A stretch of DNA of 64,000 bases from Streptomyces gelaticus (lineage in GTDB: Bacteria > Actinomycetota > Actinomycetes > Streptomycetales > Streptomycetaceae). Both the position numbers and the translations under genes were made by a program. Below, in pieces: positions 16,765-26,570 of this stretch. A model generated the notes under the pieces. The model saw nothing but the letters and a program-made list of their open reading frames with translations. It was not told the origin of the DNA and searched no databases. Within the stretch, counting starts at the first letter, position 1. Every line of letters starts with the position of its first letter. The DNA is taken from the NCBI RefSeq assembly GCF_014649535.1, contig NZ_BMTF01000001.1:496407-560406 (forward strand). The letters run 5' to 3'.

Positions 16765-18375
16765 ATGGCCAGCACCGCAGGCACGGAGACCAGGAACAGA
16801 ACGCCCCGCAGGACCCGGGTGGCGGCCGCGGTGGTCACGGTGCTCGGCCTGGTCGGTACCACGACCGCGTGCGGCGGCGGCACCTCCGCCGGCGGTGTCG
16901 GCGCTTCGACGGTGGTGGTCGCCGTCGCCGGTGATCCCGGCAGCCTCAGCCCCACCACGGCACTGGTCAGCACCGCACTGGCGATGAACTCCTTCGCGTA
17001 CGACACCCTCGTGCACTTCGACGCCGACGGCTCGCCGATTCCCGGAGTGGCCGAGAAATGGTCCGCCACGACCACCTCGGCGACGTTCACCATCCGGTCC
17101 GGGGTCACCTGCGAGGACGGCTCGGCGCTCACCGCCGAGGACGTTGCCGCCGAGTACAACCACATCGCCGATCCGAAGAACCAGTCGCCGATGCTCGGCC
17201 TCTCCGTCCCCGTCACCGCTGTGGCGAAGGCCGACAAGGCGGCCCGGACAGTCACCGTCACCACGACGAAGCCCGCCCCGTTCATCGTGCAGATGTCCCG
17301 GCTGCTGCCGCTGCTGTGCAAGAACAGCCTTGCGAAGCCGACCGCACTGGCCAGGACCACCAACGCGAGCGGCCCCTACCGACTGACCGAAGCGGTTCCG
17401 GGCGACCACTACACCTACGTCAAACGGGACGGCTACAGCTGGGGGCCACGCGGATCCACCGGTGCCGGACTTCCCGGCAAGGTGGTGGTCAAGGTGGTCG
17501 CCAACGAGTCGACCGCGGCCAACCTCCTCATGGCCGGGCAGATCAATGTCGCCCTCATCAACGGCGCCGACCAGGACCGCCTCGACGCGGCCGGGGTGAC
17601 GTACCGGGGCCTGGAGGCGCTGTTCGGACAACTGCTGTTCAACCAGGCCGCCGGCCGCCCGACCGCCGACGTCGCGGTACGCAGGGCCCTGGTCTCCGTA
17701 CTCGACCTCGAACAGCTGGGGAACGTCGCCACCGGCGGGAAGGGCCGGCCGGCGACCCGGATAGGCGAGATCGCCCCCACCCCCTGCTCCGGCGACACCG
17801 TCAAGGGCAACCTCCCCGCCCATGACACGGCGAAGGCCGCCGCCGCGCTCACCGAGGCCGGCTGGACGAAGAGCGGCGGCACCTGGACCAAGGACGGCAA
17901 ACCCCTCGCGGTCGGTCTCAGCTACGCGACCAACCAGGGCCCGCAGGTCGCCTCGGCGGTCGAACTGGCCGTCCAGCAGTGGACCGCCTTCGGCGTGAGG
18001 GCGACGGCGAAGCCCAGGGGCTCCGGCAGCATCGTCAGCACCCTCGGCGGCGGTGACTGGGACATCGCCTGGGCGCCCATCGGAGTCACGCTCCCCGACC
18101 AGCTGACCCAGTTCTACGACGGTCCGCCACCGCCGAAGGGCAACAACTTCGGCTCCGTCTCCAACCCCGAGTACCACCGGCTGGCCGCCCAGGCCTCGGC
18201 CAAGCCCGGCGCCTCCGGCTGCGCCCTGTGGGACGCCGCCGACGCCGCCCTGGTCAAGAATGCCGACATCGCACCGATCGTCAGCAAGGCGAACCGGTAC
18301 TACGGCAAGGGCGTCACCTTCGAGGTGGACGGCAGCGGCATCGTCCCGAGCACCCTGCGCCGGAGCGCCGGCTGA
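16765..18375 (+). CDS. Peptide ABC transporter substrate-binding lipoprotein (SBP_bac_5)
   Basis: A 536-residue lipoprotein. Its basic N terminus (RRTRVAAAVV) is followed by a hydrophobic core and lipobox TTAC, with Cys at about residue 34. The mature domain is of the DppA/OppA type (GDPGSLSPTTALVSTALAMN, GVAEKWSATTTSATFTIRSG, ALVSVLDLEQLGNVATGG). It would capture peptides outside the membrane for the permease-ATPase genes downstream. A near-perfect GGAGGTGA precedes ATG 16765. The stop shares one base with the next ATG. This is the first gene of a ten-gene cluster. Confidence 0.92.
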   Translation: MASTAGTETRNRTPRRTRVAAAVVTVLGLVGTTTACGGGTSAGGVGASTVVVAVAGDPGSLSPTTALVSTALAMNSFAYDTLVHFDADGSPIPGVAEKWSATTTSATFTIRSGVTCEDGSALTAEDVAAEYNHIADPKNQSPMLGLSVPVTAVAKADKAARTVTVTTTKPAPFIVQMSRLLPLLCKNSLAKPTALARTTNASGPYRLTEAVPGDHYTYVKRDGYSWGPRGSTGAGLPGKVVVKVVANESTAANLLMAGQINVALINGADQDRLDAAGVTYRGLEALFGQLLFNQAAGRPTADVAVRRALVSVLDLEQLGNVATGGKGRPATRIGEIAPTPCSGDTVKGNLPAHDTAKAAAALTEAGWTKSGGTWTKDGKPLAVGLSYATNQGPQVASAVELAVQQWTAFGVRATAKPRGSGSIVSTLGGGDWDIAWAPIGVTLPDQLTQFYDGPPPPKGNNFGSVSNPEYHRLAAQASAKPGASGCALWDAADAALVKNADIAPIVSKANRYYGKGVTFEVDGSGIVPSTLRRSAG

Positions 18376-19361
18376 TGGCGACGATCACCCTGAACTCCCT
18401 GGGGGCCAGGGTTCGCAGCCCCTGGGCCGGATTCGTCCTGCGCCGCACATGGCGGCTGCTGGTGTCGATCGGGGCACTGGTCACGGCCGCCTTCGCGATG
18501 ATCCACCTGATCCCCGGCGACCCGGTACGGGCGGCACTCGGCACCGCCGCCGACCCGGCCCTGGTCGCCGCCCGACGGGAGTCGCTCGGCCTGGACCAGT
18601 CGCTGCCGAAGCAGTACGGCGACTTCGTCGGAAATCTCCTCCAGGGCAGGCTGGGCGAGTCGATCGGTGCCCGGATGCCGGTGTCGGAGATCATCTCCGG
18701 CCGGCTCCCGGCCACCTTGCAGATCGCCGTTCCCGCATTCGTACTGATCCTGCTGATCGCCGTCCCCGTCGGCATGACGGCCGCGGTGCTGACCAAGGAC
18801 GGCCGCAGACGGCGCGGCGAACTCGCGTTCACCGGGGTCACCGGCTTCCTGGGCGCGGTGCCCGAATTCCTGCTGGCGGTGGGCCTGATCGCGGCGTTCG
18901 CCGTGGCGTGGCCGCTCTTCCCGGTCGCCTCGCGGGGCGGCGTGGACTCCTACGTACTGCCGGTGCTGGCCCTGACCGTCGTACCGGCGGCGACGCTGTC
19001 GCGCATCGTCCGGGTGGAGACCCTGCGGGTGCTCGGCGAGGACTACATGCGGACCGCGCGGGCCAAGCGGCTCCCGGCCCGGCTGCGCTACCTGCGGCAC
19101 GCCCTGCCCAATCTGCTGACCTCCTCGCTCACCCTGAGCGGCCTGCTGTTCAGCTCGCTGCTCGCCGGTACCGTGCTGGTCGAGAACGTCTTCGCCTGGC
19201 CCGGCCTCGGCACCACGATCGTCCAGGCGATCACCGAGAAGGACTACCCGCTGGTCCAGGGCGTCGTGCTGGTCTACGGGGCCGCCGCACTGCTGATCAC
19301 CTTCGCCGTCGACGTGGCCGTGGCCGTCGCCGACCCCCAGTCCACCGTCCGCGGGAGTTGA
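18375..19361 (+). CDS. Peptide ABC transporter permease (DppB type)
   Basis: A 328-residue permease with six membrane segments. The N-terminal HLIPGDPVRAALG motif and the EAA loop (EDYMRTARAKRLP...RHALPN) are those of DppB/OppB permeases, as is VENVFAWPGLGTTIVQAI. It forms the translocation channel with the permease half of the next gene. The ATG overlaps the preceding stop by one base. Confidence 0.93.
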   Translation: MATITLNSLGARVRSPWAGFVLRRTWRLLVSIGALVTAAFAMIHLIPGDPVRAALGTAADPALVAARRESLGLDQSLPKQYGDFVGNLLQGRLGESIGARMPVSEIISGRLPATLQIAVPAFVLILLIAVPVGMTAAVLTKDGRRRRGELAFTGVTGFLGAVPEFLLAVGLIAAFAVAWPLFPVASRGGVDSYVLPVLALTVVPAATLSRIVRVETLRVLGEDYMRTARAKRLPARLRYLRHALPNLLTSSLTLSGLLFSSLLAGTVLVENVFAWPGLGTTIVQAITEKDYPLVQGVVLVYGAAALLITFAVDVAVAVADPQSTVRGS

Positions 19362-19363
19362 CG

Positions 19364-21322
19364 ATGTCTCATCAGGACCATGACGGCCCGCTGCGGAACC
19401 GGCTCGGCCGCACCCTCCGGACGCCGATCGGCGTCACCGCGGTCGCCGCCTGCCTGCTGGTCGCGCTCGTCGCCGTCCTCGGCCCCGTGCTGCTCGGCGA
19501 CCGTGCCGCGCAGATCGACACGGACGCGATCAACCAGGGCAGCAGCGCCGCCCATCTGCTGGGTACGGACCAGCTCGGCCGGGACATCGCCGCCCGTGTC
19601 GTGGTGGCGACCCGGCCGACCCTGCGACTCACCCTGCTGGCCGCCGTGATCGGAGTCGGCGGCGGGCTGCTCCTAGGCGTCGCCCCGGCGGTCGTGGGCC
19701 GGCGCCCGGGCCGGCTGATCACCGCGACGGTCGGCGTACTGGTGGCCTTTCCGGGGCTGCTGTTCCTGCTCTTCCTCGCCACGATCTTCGGGGTGGGCAC
19801 CACCGGAGCGGTGTTCGCCGTGGGGCTGGCCATGGTCCCGCCCATGGCCCGGCTGGTACAGAACCTGACGGCGTCGGTCGCGGGCTCCGACTACGTGGCA
19901 GCGGCACGGATCCTCGGTGTGGGCCGCTTCAACCTGGTGGTACGTCATCTGCTGCCCAACATCGCCGAACCGTCCGTGCTGTTCGCCACCCAGGCCGCCG
20001 GTGGCATTCTGGTCGCCTTCTCCGGCCTCTCGTTCCTCGGACTCGGCGTACAGCCCCCGCAGTACGACTGGGGGCGGCTGCTCAACGAACAGCTGAACCG
20101 CATCTTCGTCAACCCGGTCGCAGCCCTGGCGCCCGGCGCGGCGGTGATCCTGACGGGGCTGATGTTCGGTCTGGTCGGTGAGGTGCTCGCGCAGGCCGGT
20201 GGCCGGCGGGCGCCGCAGGCACCGGAGCCGGCGCCGCCGCAGCCGTCGAGGACGTCCGGGGACACGGCTGCCGACACCGACACCGACTCCGACACCGACT
20301 CCGACACCGACACCGACGCCGACGGCGGGGCCTTGGTCCGGGCGCGCGATCTGCGGGTGACGTTCCCCGGCGGACGGCAGGCCGTACGCGGCATCTCGCT
20401 GGACATCGGCGCGGGCGAGGCCGTCGGCCTGGTCGGTGAATCGGGGTCCGGCAAGAGCCTGAGCGCGCTGGCACTCGCCGATCTCGTTCCGTATCCGGGC
20501 AGCGTCTCGGCCGGGACCCTGCGCTTCGACGGGAACGACCCGCGGGCGGACCCGCGGCTCGGCACCGAACTGGCCATGGTCTTCCAGGACCCGATGGCCT
20601 CGCTGAACCCCGCCCTGCGCGTGGGCCGGCAGCTCGCCGAGGTGGCAGAGGTGCACCTGGGGGCGGGCCGCGCACAGGCCGCGGCGCGCGCCGTCGACCG
20701 GCTCGGCGCCGTCCGCATCCCCCTGCCGGAACGCCGTGCCCGGCAGCGGCCGCACGAGTACTCCGGCGGGATGCGGCAGCGGGCCGTCATCGCGATGGGA
20801 CTGATGGGGAAGCCGAAACTGATCATCGCGGACGAGCCCACCACCGCACTCGACGTGGCGGTCCAGCAACAGGTCCTCGGCCTGCTCGCCGAGGTGCGCG
20901 CGGACTCCGGCGCCGCGCTGCTGCTGATCTCCCACGACCTCGCCGTCGTCGCCCAGGTCTGCGAACGGATCCTCGTGATGTACGCGGGTGTGATCGTCGA
21001 GAACCTTCCGGTCACCGAACTGCTCGGCGGCGCCGCCCACCCGTACACCCGGGCACTGGTGGGGGCGGTCCCGACCATGACCACCGACCCCGGCATGGAA
21101 CTGGCCACCATCCCCGGCCGGCCGCCGGAACCGGGGGAGACCGGCACGGGATGCCCGTTCGCGCCGCGCTGCGAACGCGCCCGGGACCGCTGCCACGAAG
21201 CCGCCCCCGAACTGACCGGCTTCGGACCGGGCAGACAGGTCGCCTGCTGGTACCCGGTCGGGACGGAAGCGGCCGGCGGACCCGTCGCGGCCACGTCGTA
21301 CGCAACGGAGGCACGGTCATGA
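19364..21322 (+). CDS. Fused permease-ATPase of the peptide ABC transporter (DppC-DppD fusion)
   Basis: A 652-residue single protein. Residues about 1-275 are a DppC permease (GTDQLGRDIAARVVVATRPT; EAA loop SDYVAAARILGVGRFN). Residues about 276-325 are a Pro-rich and then Asp/Thr/Ser repeat linker encoded by GACACCGAC-type repeats at 20274-20325. The rest is an ABC ATPase with Walker A GESGSGKS, signature YSGGMRQR, Walker B LIIADEPTTALD and the C-terminal oligopeptide-binding-cassette motif GCPFAPRCERARDRC. The fusion fixes a 1:1 permease:ATPase ratio. GGGAG precedes ATG 19364. There is no in-frame start that would separate the halves convincingly. Confidence 0.92.
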   Translation: MSHQDHDGPLRNRLGRTLRTPIGVTAVAACLLVALVAVLGPVLLGDRAAQIDTDAINQGSSAAHLLGTDQLGRDIAARVVVATRPTLRLTLLAAVIGVGGGLLLGVAPAVVGRRPGRLITATVGVLVAFPGLLFLLFLATIFGVGTTGAVFAVGLAMVPPMARLVQNLTASVAGSDYVAAARILGVGRFNLVVRHLLPNIAEPSVLFATQAAGGILVAFSGLSFLGLGVQPPQYDWGRLLNEQLNRIFVNPVAALAPGAAVILTGLMFGLVGEVLAQAGGRRAPQAPEPAPPQPSRTSGDTAADTDTDSDTDSDTDTDADGGALVRARDLRVTFPGGRQAVRGISLDIGAGEAVGLVGESGSGKSLSALALADLVPYPGSVSAGTLRFDGNDPRADPRLGTELAMVFQDPMASLNPALRVGRQLAEVAEVHLGAGRAQAAARAVDRLGAVRIPLPERRARQRPHEYSGGMRQRAVIAMGLMGKPKLIIADEPTTALDVAVQQQVLGLLAEVRADSGAALLLISHDLAVVAQVCERILVMYAGVIVENLPVTELLGGAAHPYTRALVGAVPTMTTDPGMELATIPGRPPEPGETGTGCPFAPRCERARDRCHEAAPELTGFGPGRQVACWYPVGTEAAGGPVAATSYATEARS

Positions 21323-22092
21323 GCTCACTCGAACTGCGCGGGATCACGGTGCGCTACGGCCGGTTCACCGCCGTGGAGAACGTCGACCTGCTGGTGCCGG
21401 AAGGAACGGTGACCGGACTGGTGGGCGGGTCGGGGTCGGGGAAGTCGACCCTCGGCAGGGCCGTCGTGGGGCTGGCGCCGACGCAGTCGGGGCGGGTGCT
21501 GGTCGACGGGACCGAAGTCGCGCGCCGGCGCGGGCGCAGCCCCGTACAGCTGGTCTTCCAGAACTCGTACGCCTCGCTCGACCCGCGTATGACCGTCGGC
21601 GCGTCCGTGGCCGAGGCGCTGTCCGGCGGGGCGCCCGGGCGCCGGGCACCGGCCCGCGAACGCCGCGCCGCGCGCGACGCGGAAGTGGCGCGCTACCTCG
21701 AACTGGTCGGCATCGACCCCGCCCGCGGCGCGCGCACCCCGGACGCCCTCTCCGGCGGACAGCGCCAGCGGGTGGCCCTCGCCAGGGCCCTGGCCGCCCG
21801 GCCCGCCGTGCTGATCGCGGACGAGATCACCTCGGCGCTGGACGTCTCCGTACAGGGCGCGGTGCTCAATCTGCTGCGCCGCCTCCAGCGCGAACTGGGT
21901 TTCGCGATGCTCTTCATATCCCACAACCTCGCGGTCGTCCGCTACCTCTGCGACCAGGTCGCCGTGATGGACGGCGGACAACTCGTCGAGCGCGGCCCCA
22001 CCGGACGGGTGCTGGAGCACCCGGAGCACCCGGTCACCCGCGACCTCATCTCCTGTGTACCGGACCTTGCCCTCGCCGAGGAGGCGTCATGA
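21319..22092 (+). CDS. Peptide ABC transporter ATP-binding protein (DppF type)
   Basis: A 257-residue ATPase. Walker A is GGSGSGKST, signature LSGGQRQRV, Walker B VLIADEITSALD, and the switch His is in FISHNLAVV. The Q-loop is in VFQNSYASLDPRM. It is the second nucleotide-binding subunit, pairing with the fused one. It lacks the C-terminal Cys motif found on the fused subunit, as is usual for short DppF proteins. Start and stop both overlap neighbouring genes by four bases. Confidence 0.92.
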   Translation: MSSLELRGITVRYGRFTAVENVDLLVPEGTVTGLVGGSGSGKSTLGRAVVGLAPTQSGRVLVDGTEVARRRGRSPVQLVFQNSYASLDPRMTVGASVAEALSGGAPGRRAPARERRAARDAEVARYLELVGIDPARGARTPDALSGGQRQRVALARALAARPAVLIADEITSALDVSVQGAVLNLLRRLQRELGFAMLFISHNLAVVRYLCDQVAVMDGGQLVERGPTGRVLEHPEHPVTRDLISCVPDLALAEEAS

Positions 22093-24029
22093 CCCGACCG
22101 CTGACGATCGACGACTTGTACCGGTTCGAGATTCCGGGCGATCCCGCGCTGTCGCCCGACGGCGAGCGTGTCGCGTACACCCTGACCACCCAGGACGCCG
22201 GAAATGACCGCGTGATCCGCTCGATCTGGGAGGTACGTGGCGGGGGCGGCCCGGCCCGGCGCCTCACCCACGGACCGGCGGACACCGCGCCACGCTGGTC
22301 CCCGGACGGGACACGGCTGGCCTTCTTGCGCGCCGGGCAGCTCCAGCTGCTGCCCGCCGACGGGGGAGAGGCCGTGGCGCTCACCACGCCCGCCAACTGC
22401 CCGGCCGGGGCGGGCACACCGGTCTGGAGCCCGGACGGGTCACGCATCGCCTTCGCCGCCCCCGAGGCGTACCGGGAGGACAGCGCGCCGGTGGTCATCG
22501 ACGCCCTCGGCTGGAAGGCGGACGGGGCGGGCCTGATCGGCTCGCTCCGGAGTCAGCTGTTCGTGGTGGAGGTGGACTCGGGCGAGGTCGTACAGCTCAC
22601 CGAGGGCGACCGGCACGTCGGCCCGCCGAGCTGGTCGCCCGACGGCACCCGGCTCGCCTACCCGGCGCAGACCACTGCGGACGCCGCCGTGTTCGGTCCC
22701 TCGGCCGCCCATGTCGTGGGGGTCGGGGAGAACGCGCCCGAGCCCCGCCGGGTCGGACCCGCCGACGGCCTCGCCGGTCCGGTGGGCTGGTTCCCCGACG
22801 GGTCAGCGCTGCTCGTCGTCGGCCGGACCTCGTTCGGCGTCGGCCACGCGGAGCTGCTGCGCCAGCCGATGGACGGCTCCGCGCCGGTGTCCCTCAGCGC
22901 CGCCCTGGACCGCAACGTCATGGGCGGCGGCCCCGGATACCCGGGCGCAATGCCGCAGTTCCACGGCGACGACATCCTGTTCTGCGCCAGGGACCGGGGC
23001 GCCACCCGGCTGTACCGGCTGGGCGCGGACGGGATCAGCGCCTCCCCGCTGCCCGCCGGCACCGGGGTCAGCGGATGCTCGGTCGCCGCCGGGGCCGGCC
23101 GGGCGGCGGTCGTGGTCTGTGACGCGACGCGCTTCGCCGAGGTCGTGCTGCTCGACCTGGACGCCTGGACGTCCGGGGAACCGGAGCCCGCGTCGGCCGG
23201 GCCGCAGCCCGCGCGGCTCACCGACCACATGGCCCGGTCACTGCCCGGGATCACCCTCCACCCGTTCACCGAACGCGAGTTCACCGTCGCGGACGGCACG
23301 GCCGTGCACGGCATGATCACCCGCGCCGCGGACACACCCCCGGGCGGCCCGCTCCTGGTCGATGTGCACGGCGGCCCGCACAACGCCTGGGCCCCGCACT
23401 CCGACCCGGTCCACCTCTACCACCAGGAACTGGCCTCGCGGGGCTGGACGATCCTGACGCTGAACGTCCGCGCCAGCGACGGCTACGGCGAGGCGTTCTA
23501 CACGGCCGCCGTGGGCGCCTGGGGCGAGACGGACGAACAGGACATCCTGCAACCGGTCGCCACCCTCGTCGACGAGGGGCTCGTCGACCCGGAACGGATC
23601 GCCCTCACCGGCTACAGCTACGGCGGCTACCTGACCTGCTGGCTCTCCACCCGCAGCGACCTGTTCGCCGCCGTCGTACCGGGCGGCGTCCTGGTCGACC
23701 TGAAGAGCATGGCCGGCACCTCCGAGGAAGGCCATCTGATCGCCGGTCACGAGATCGGCGGCCCGGAACGGCTGACGGAACTCTCGCCGATCAGCCATGC
23801 CGACGCGGTACGCGCCCCCACCCTGATCCTGCACGGCGGCGCGGACGACACCTGCCCGGTGGGCCAGGCCGAGCAGTGGTTCCACGCGCTGCGCACCCGG
23901 GACGTACCGGCCCGCCTGGTCGTTTACCCCGGCAGCTCCCATCTCTTCCTCCTGGACGGCCGGCCCTCGCACCGGGAGGACTACTCCCGCAGGCTTGTCG
24001 ACTGGGTCACCACGCACACCAACCGCTGA
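22089..24029 (+). CDS. S9 family peptidase (prolyl oligopeptidase/acylaminoacyl peptidase type)
   Basis: A 646-residue cytoplasmic enzyme. Residues 1-400 form a beta-propeller with WSPDGTRLAF-type repeats. The C-terminal alpha/beta-hydrolase domain carries Ser510 in GYSYGG, Asp at about 586 in HGGADDTCP and His618 in SSHLFL. Such enzymes release dipeptides or acylated amino acids from short peptides. It has no signal peptide, so it would act on peptides imported by the preceding transporter. The ATG overlaps the ATPase stop. Confidence 0.93.
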   Translation: MTRPLTIDDLYRFEIPGDPALSPDGERVAYTLTTQDAGNDRVIRSIWEVRGGGGPARRLTHGPADTAPRWSPDGTRLAFLRAGQLQLLPADGGEAVALTTPANCPAGAGTPVWSPDGSRIAFAAPEAYREDSAPVVIDALGWKADGAGLIGSLRSQLFVVEVDSGEVVQLTEGDRHVGPPSWSPDGTRLAYPAQTTADAAVFGPSAAHVVGVGENAPEPRRVGPADGLAGPVGWFPDGSALLVVGRTSFGVGHAELLRQPMDGSAPVSLSAALDRNVMGGGPGYPGAMPQFHGDDILFCARDRGATRLYRLGADGISASPLPAGTGVSGCSVAAGAGRAAVVVCDATRFAEVVLLDLDAWTSGEPEPASAGPQPARLTDHMARSLPGITLHPFTEREFTVADGTAVHGMITRAADTPPGGPLLVDVHGGPHNAWAPHSDPVHLYHQELASRGWTILTLNVRASDGYGEAFYTAAVGAWGETDEQDILQPVATLVDEGLVDPERIALTGYSYGGYLTCWLSTRSDLFAAVVPGGVLVDLKSMAGTSEEGHLIAGHEIGGPERLTELSPISHADAVRAPTLILHGGADDTCPVGQAEQWFHALRTRDVPARLVVYPGSSHLFLLDGRPSHREDYSRRLVDWVTTHTNR

Positions 24030-24052
24030 ACGAAACGGAATCGGAGCACGAC

Positions 24053-25423
24053 ATGACCGACACCACCGAGCTGTCAGCCCGCTGGACCACCCGGCTCACC
24101 GAACTCGCCGCCCGCCACTGCGTCCCCGGCGCCGGCCTCGCGATCCTGCACCGCGGTGAGATCGTCGCGGAGACCGCCGTCGGCCTGGCCAACACCGAGG
24201 CCGGGATCGAGGCGACCACCGACACCCTCTTCCAGATCGGCTCGATCTCCAAGGTCTGGACCACGACGGTGGCCATGGCCCTGGTCGACGAGGGCCTGCT
24301 CGAACTGGACGCCCCCATCAGCTCCGTACTGCCCGAACTGCGCCTCGCGAGCGAAGAGTTGACGCAGGGGGTGACACTCCGGCACCTGCTGACGCACACC
24401 AGCGGCATCGACGGCGACCTCTTCACCGACACCGGCCGGGGCGACGACTGCCTGGAGAAGTACGTCGCCCTGCTGGGCGACGTCACCCCCAACCACCCGC
24501 TCGGCGCCACCATGTCGTACTGCAACGCGGGCTTCACCCTGCTCGGCCGGGTGCTGGAGGTCGTCACCGGCGTCCAGTGGGACGAACTGATGCGCGAGCG
24601 CCTGTACCGGCCGCTCGGCCTGACGCACACGGCGACCCTGCCGGAGGAGGTGCTGCGCCACCGCGCCGCCATCGGGCACGTGGGGAGCCCGCCGGAGCAG
24701 GCCCCGGTCTGGGGGCTGATGCGCTCGGCCGGACCGGCCGGACTGATCTGCTCCACACCGCGCGAAGTACTGGAGTTCGCCCGGCTGCACCTCGACAAGG
24801 GCGTCACCGGCAACGGCACCAAGCTCCTCTCGGAGGAGTCCGTGGCCGCCATGCAGACCCCGCAGGTGAAGATCCCCGACCCGCACATCCTGGGCGACGC
24901 CTGGGGGCTCGGCTGGTTCCTCGACACCTGGGACGGGCACCGGGTGTACGGACACGACGGCGGCACCATCGGGCAGAGCGCCTACCTGCGGATCCTGCCC
25001 GAGGCCGAGCTGGCGATCTGTCTGCTCACCAATGGCGGCGACACCTCGGCCCTCTACCGGGAGGTGTACGCGGAGATCGTCCAGGAACTGGCCGGGGTGA
25101 CGATGCGCACCACCATCGAGCCCGCTACCGAGCCGGTGGCGGTGGACCCCGCCGACCACGTAGGCGTGTACCAGCGGCTCTCCAGCCGGGTGGAGATCGT
25201 GGAGCGGGACGGCGGCCTGGTGATGCTGGACCGGATCACCGGACCACTGGCCGAACTGGCCCCCGACACGGAGAAGGAGTACGAGCTGCACCCCGTCGAG
25301 CCGGGGCTGTTCGTCGTGCGGCGGCCGGGGTTCGATCTCTGGGTACCGGTCGTCTTCTACACGCTCGACGACGGCACTCCGTACATCCACCACGGTGGCC
25401 GCGCCACTCCCAAGGTGGGCTGA
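24053..25423 (+). CDS. S12-type serine hydrolase (beta-lactamase family; possible D-aminopeptidase)
   Basis: A 456-residue protein with all three motifs of the serine beta-lactamase fold: SISK at residues 64-67, YCN in SYCNAG, and HDGGT in YGHDGGTIGQ. A C-terminal lipocalin-like domain (about 350-456) resembles those of D-aminopeptidase and esterase relatives. It has no signal peptide and so is cytoplasmic, unlike wall carboxypeptidases. Within this operon, a hydrolase specific for D-residues would fit; esterase activity is the alternative. GGAG precedes ATG 24053. Confidence 0.88.
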   Translation: MTDTTELSARWTTRLTELAARHCVPGAGLAILHRGEIVAETAVGLANTEAGIEATTDTLFQIGSISKVWTTTVAMALVDEGLLELDAPISSVLPELRLASEELTQGVTLRHLLTHTSGIDGDLFTDTGRGDDCLEKYVALLGDVTPNHPLGATMSYCNAGFTLLGRVLEVVTGVQWDELMRERLYRPLGLTHTATLPEEVLRHRAAIGHVGSPPEQAPVWGLMRSAGPAGLICSTPREVLEFARLHLDKGVTGNGTKLLSEESVAAMQTPQVKIPDPHILGDAWGLGWFLDTWDGHRVYGHDGGTIGQSAYLRILPEAELAICLLTNGGDTSALYREVYAEIVQELAGVTMRTTIEPATEPVAVDPADHVGVYQRLSSRVEIVERDGGLVMLDRITGPLAELAPDTEKEYELHPVEPGLFVVRRPGFDLWVPVVFYTLDDGTPYIHHGGRATPKVG

Positions 25424-25424
25424 C

Positions 25425-26570
25425 GTGACCGCGATCGTTCCCGCGCTGGAGGCCGGGCTGCCGGGCCTGCTGGCCGACATCGAGGAACTGGTCCGCACCG
25501 AATCGCCCAGCGAGGACCTGACCGCGGTCACCGAGTGCGCGCGCGTCGTCGCCGGGATCGGCACCCGGCTGACCGGAGCGGCGCCCGAGTGGATCGACGG
25601 CTCGGGACGGCCCGCCCTGCGCTGGCGTTTCGGCTCCGGCGACCGGGTGCTTCTGCTCGGCCACTTCGACACGGTGTGGCCGGTGGGCTCCCTGGCCCGC
25701 CACCCCTTCGAGGTCGCCGGGGGCCGGCTCACCGGCCCCGGCTGCTTCGACATGAAGGCAGGTGTGGCGCAGCTGTTCCACGCGTTGTCGGCGCTGGACG
25801 AGCTGGACGGGGTCTCGGTGCTGCTCACCGGCGACGAGGAGATCGGCGCCCCCACCTCGCGCGCCCTGATCGAGGCCGAGGCCCGCCGGACCCGGGCCGT
25901 ACTCGTCCTGGAGGCGAGCGAGGGCGGCGCGCTGAAGACCGAGCGCAAGGGGATGTCCGGCTACGGGCTGACCATTGCCGGACGCGCCGCGCACGCCGGT
26001 CTGGAACCCCACAAGGGCGTCAACGCCACCACCGAACTGGCCCACCAGGTCATCGCGTTGTCCGCGCTCGCCGACCCGGCGGCGGGCACCACCGTGACAC
26101 CGACCGTGGCCTCCTCGGGCACCACGCGCAACACAGTGCCCGATGCGGCCCGGCTGATGGTCGACGTGCGCGTGGCGACGCCCGCCGAACAGGACCGGGT
26201 GGACCGTGCCGTGCACGCCCTCCGGCCGGTGCTCGACGGCGCCTCGCTCACGCTGTCCGGCGGCCCGGACCGGCCGCCGCTGCCCGCGACCGCCTCGGCC
26301 GAGCTGTTCGAACTCGCCCGTGACCACTACGCGGAGCTGGGCTTCGGCGCCCTGCGCGGTGTGGCGGTCGGCGGAGGGTCCGACGGCAACCTCACCGCCG
26401 GAGCGGGCACGCCCACGCTCGACGGCCTGGGGGCGGTGGGCGGCGGGGCACACGCCGACGACGAGCATGTGATCGTCGCCGAACTTCCCCGCCGCGCCGC
26501 ACTCGTGGCCTCCCTGGTGTCCTCGCTGCAGCGGACGTCACCGGCCGGCCCCGGCAAGGTGGGACCGTGA
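25425..26570 (+). CDS. M20 family metallohydrolase (candidate N-acyl-L-amino acid hydrolase/desuccinylase)
   Basis: A 381-residue M20 enzyme. Zinc ligands and catalytic Glu are seen in GHFDTVWP (His80, Asp82), GCFDMKAG, GDEEIGA and the C-terminal HADDEHV. It is closest in pattern to CPG2/ArgE-DapE-type hydrolases that remove acyl groups from amino acids. GTG 25425 follows the previous stop by one base. The neighbours are a GNAT transferase and an N-acylamino-acid racemase, the same trio as in the Geobacillus pathway where this enzyme desuccinylates the L-product. Confidence 0.88.
   Translation: MTAIVPALEAGLPGLLADIEELVRTESPSEDLTAVTECARVVAGIGTRLTGAAPEWIDGSGRPALRWRFGSGDRVLLLGHFDTVWPVGSLARHPFEVAGGRLTGPGCFDMKAGVAQLFHALSALDELDGVSVLLTGDEEIGAPTSRALIEAEARRTRAVLVLEASEGGALKTERKGMSGYGLTIAGRAAHAGLEPHKGVNATTELAHQVIALSALADPAAGTTVTPTVASSGTTRNTVPDAARLMVDVRVATPAEQDRVDRAVHALRPVLDGASLTLSGGPDRPPLPATASAELFELARDHYAELGFGALRGVAVGGGSDGNLTAGAGTPTLDGLGAVGGGAHADDEHVIVAELPRRAALVASLVSSLQRTSPAGPGKVGP

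Noticed and set aside
18260..19363. Upstream extension of the permease-ATPase fusion
   Set aside because: It overlaps the DppB-like gene in another frame and is Arg/Pro/Gly-rich without membrane segments.
24074..25948. 624-codon minus-strand frame
   Set aside because: It is the complement of the S12 hydrolase and M20 genes, with composition typical of shadow frames.
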